A DNA stretch of 7,362 nt, taken from the NCBI GenBank assembly GCA_029935695.1, contig JAOZJV010000082.1, positions 1-7,362 on the forward strand, in the 5' to 3' direction. Source of the stretch: Candidatus Krumholzibacteriia bacterium (lineage in GTDB: Bacteria > Krumholzibacteriota > Krumholzibacteriia > LZORAL124-64-63). A program made the position numbers and the translations under genes. The notes beneath the pieces are model-generated. The model was not told the DNA's origin. It made no database searches and saw nothing but the letters and a program-made list of their open reading frames with translations. Shown piece by piece: positions 6,314 to 7,362 of the stretch (the stretch's first letter is position 1; every line of letters starts with the position of its first letter).

Positions 6314-7362
6314 TTGAATACAGCTGGCCTGCAATGCCTGCTGCGGCATTTATTTTCCGCAATACTTTTGCTCTTGGTTCCTTTGGCCGTCCTGGCCCAA
6401 ACTGATCTACCACCCGGAGAAAAACCTGCACCTGATGCCTTCAGTCGCCTGGCTGATGCCGGTACCAAGGAAGACCACGCAGGGGCGGATCACCTGGTCG
6501 TATTGACCAAAACGGTGAACAAGGTCAAGCCCAGCGGCGTGACCTACGTCGATGGGTACGATCTTCTGAAAATTCTGACGCCTGCGGGGTGCCGGAACCA
6601 GAGTGTCCTGAAGTGGCACTACGATCCCCAGAGCAGCTATGTTGAAGTGCGGGAAGTTAGCATTCTGCGCTCAGGCGAGCGCATAGCCGTGGATGTATCC
6701 GCCGTCCACGACTTGCCTGCTCCTCAGGCGGCCATCTATTGGAACGACCGAATCAAGACGCTGCAGTTGCCGCGCCTGGAAGTGGATGACGGCATCGAGA
6801 TCATCACCTATCGCAAGGGATACACCTACGCCCTGCTGGCCGAAGGGAACGGGGCTTCCGGTGGCTCGAAATCCTCATCCCAGGCTCCGGACGATGATCG
6901 TTTTATCCCGCCTATGCCGGGTGAATACTTCGACATCGTTCGGTTCAGTGATAACGCGCCGATGCTGGAAAAACGGTATATTTTGCGCCTGCCGGCAGAC
7001 AAACGACTGCACGCCGAAGTATACAATGGCAGCTTGTACAGCAGTGTCACTTATGATGACAAAACTACGGAATACGCCTGGTGGGGTCTGGACCTTCCAG
7101 CCCGCATCCACGAACCCAGTCAACCGGACGGCAGTGACTTTGTGCCCAAGGTGGTCATGGCAACTGCAGAAAGTTGGGAAGCCAAAAGCCGTTGGTTCTT
7201 TGACGTGAATCGAGACCAGTTCAACGTCACGCCGGCCATCCAGGAAAAAGTTGATCAGATTCTCAAGGAAGAGGGTTTGACCAAGGCCGACGAAGAACAA
7301 AAAGCCAAGGCCCTGTTGCATTGGGTCGCCCAGAATATTCGCTATTCGGGTCAGACCATGGG
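6314..7362 (+). CDS. Secreted DUF3857/transglutaminase-like protein, 3' end outside window
   Basis: The frame runs to the window edge, showing the first 350 residues. The chosen TTG start (6314) has a strong ribosome site and gives a clean signal peptide: Arg11, a hydrophobic core (14-26) and likely cleavage after VLA at residue 28. Residues about 58-225 match DUF3857, an N-terminal domain usually joined to a transglutaminase-like core. Recognisable parts are YVEVREVSILRSGERIAVD (109-127) and YWNDRIKTLQLPRLEVDDG (142-160). Residues about 173-195 form a Gly/Ser/Asp-rich linker (GASGGSKSSS). The last visible residues (ALLHWVAQNIRYSGQTMG) are the start of the transglutaminase-like fold; its Cys-His-Asp triad would lie beyond the window, so activity cannot be judged. 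Such proteins act in the periplasm or at the cell surface; their substrates are mostly unknown. An ATG at 6236 would add 26 residues before the signal peptide and overlaps the predicted promoter, so it is less likely. Confidence 0.85.
   Translation, partial: MNTAGLQCLLRHLFSAILLLLVPLAVLAQTDLPPGEKPAPDAFSRLADAGTKEDHAGADHLVVLTKTVNKVKPSGVTYVDGYDLLKILTPAGCRNQSVLKWHYDPQSSYVEVREVSILRSGERIAVDVSAVHDLPAPQAAIYWNDRIKTLQLPRLEVDDGIEIITYRKGYTYALLAEGNGASGGSKSSSQAPDDDRFIPPMPGEYFDIVRFSDNAPMLEKRYILRLPADKRLHAEVYNGSLYSSVTYDDKTTEYAWWGLDLPARIHEPSQPDGSDFVPKVVMATAESWEAKSRWFFDVNRDQFNVTPAIQEKVDQILKEEGLTKADEEQKAKALLHWVAQNIRYSGQTM

Noticed and set aside
6693..7208. + strand open frame of 171 codons near the window end
   Set aside because: It is out of frame with the DUF3857 coding sequence, which has clear domain motifs throughout; the protein here is rich in Arg, Cys and Pro without any domain.

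Overview
The window looks like ordinary chromosomal DNA from a Gram-negative-type bacterium. GC content is moderate (judged by eye, not computed). Two of the five genes encode proteins with export signals: a TPR-CHAT protease-like protein and a DUF3857/transglutaminase-like protein. This mix of families is common in the FCB group (Gemmatimonadota, Krumholzibacteriota and relatives) and in Deltaproteobacteria-like lineages. That placement is an inference; nothing in the sequence fixes the taxon. There are no tRNA or rRNA genes, insertion sequences, CRISPR arrays or phage genes.

Layout. (1) Positions 3-323 (+) hold the 3' end of a gene cut by the window edge. It resembles an Fn3/Ig-like beta-sandwich and overlaps the next gene by an ATGA junction. 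(2) Positions 320-3082 (+) encode a 920-residue protein with a signal peptide, many TPR-like repeats, a CHAT (caspase-like) domain with its His/Cys dyad intact, and a C-terminal membrane segment. (3) Positions 3065-5110 (-) encode a ClC-family anion channel or transporter with two CBS domains and a C-terminal TrkA_C/RCK_C-like domain. It converges on the CHAT gene and the two overlap by 18 bp. (4) Positions 5111-5317 are the only divergent intergenic region. (5) Positions 5318-6052 (+) encode a four-helix DUF2270 membrane protein. (6) Positions 6053-6313 are non-coding and carry a good sigma70-like promoter. (7) From 6314 to the window end (+) is the 5' part of a secreted DUF3857/transglutaminase-like gene that begins with TTG.

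How the genes relate. Only the partial gene and the CHAT gene form a clear co-translated pair, suggesting an envelope-facing protein and an exported, membrane-tethered CHAT protein acting together. The ClC and DUF2270 genes are divergent and may share a regulatory region, but nothing shows a shared function. The DUF3857 gene appears to have its own promoter. I see no clearly new multi-gene system. The points most worth a second look are the predicted periplasmic CHAT domain, and the ClC protein's double sensor tail combined with channel-like substitutions at key residues.
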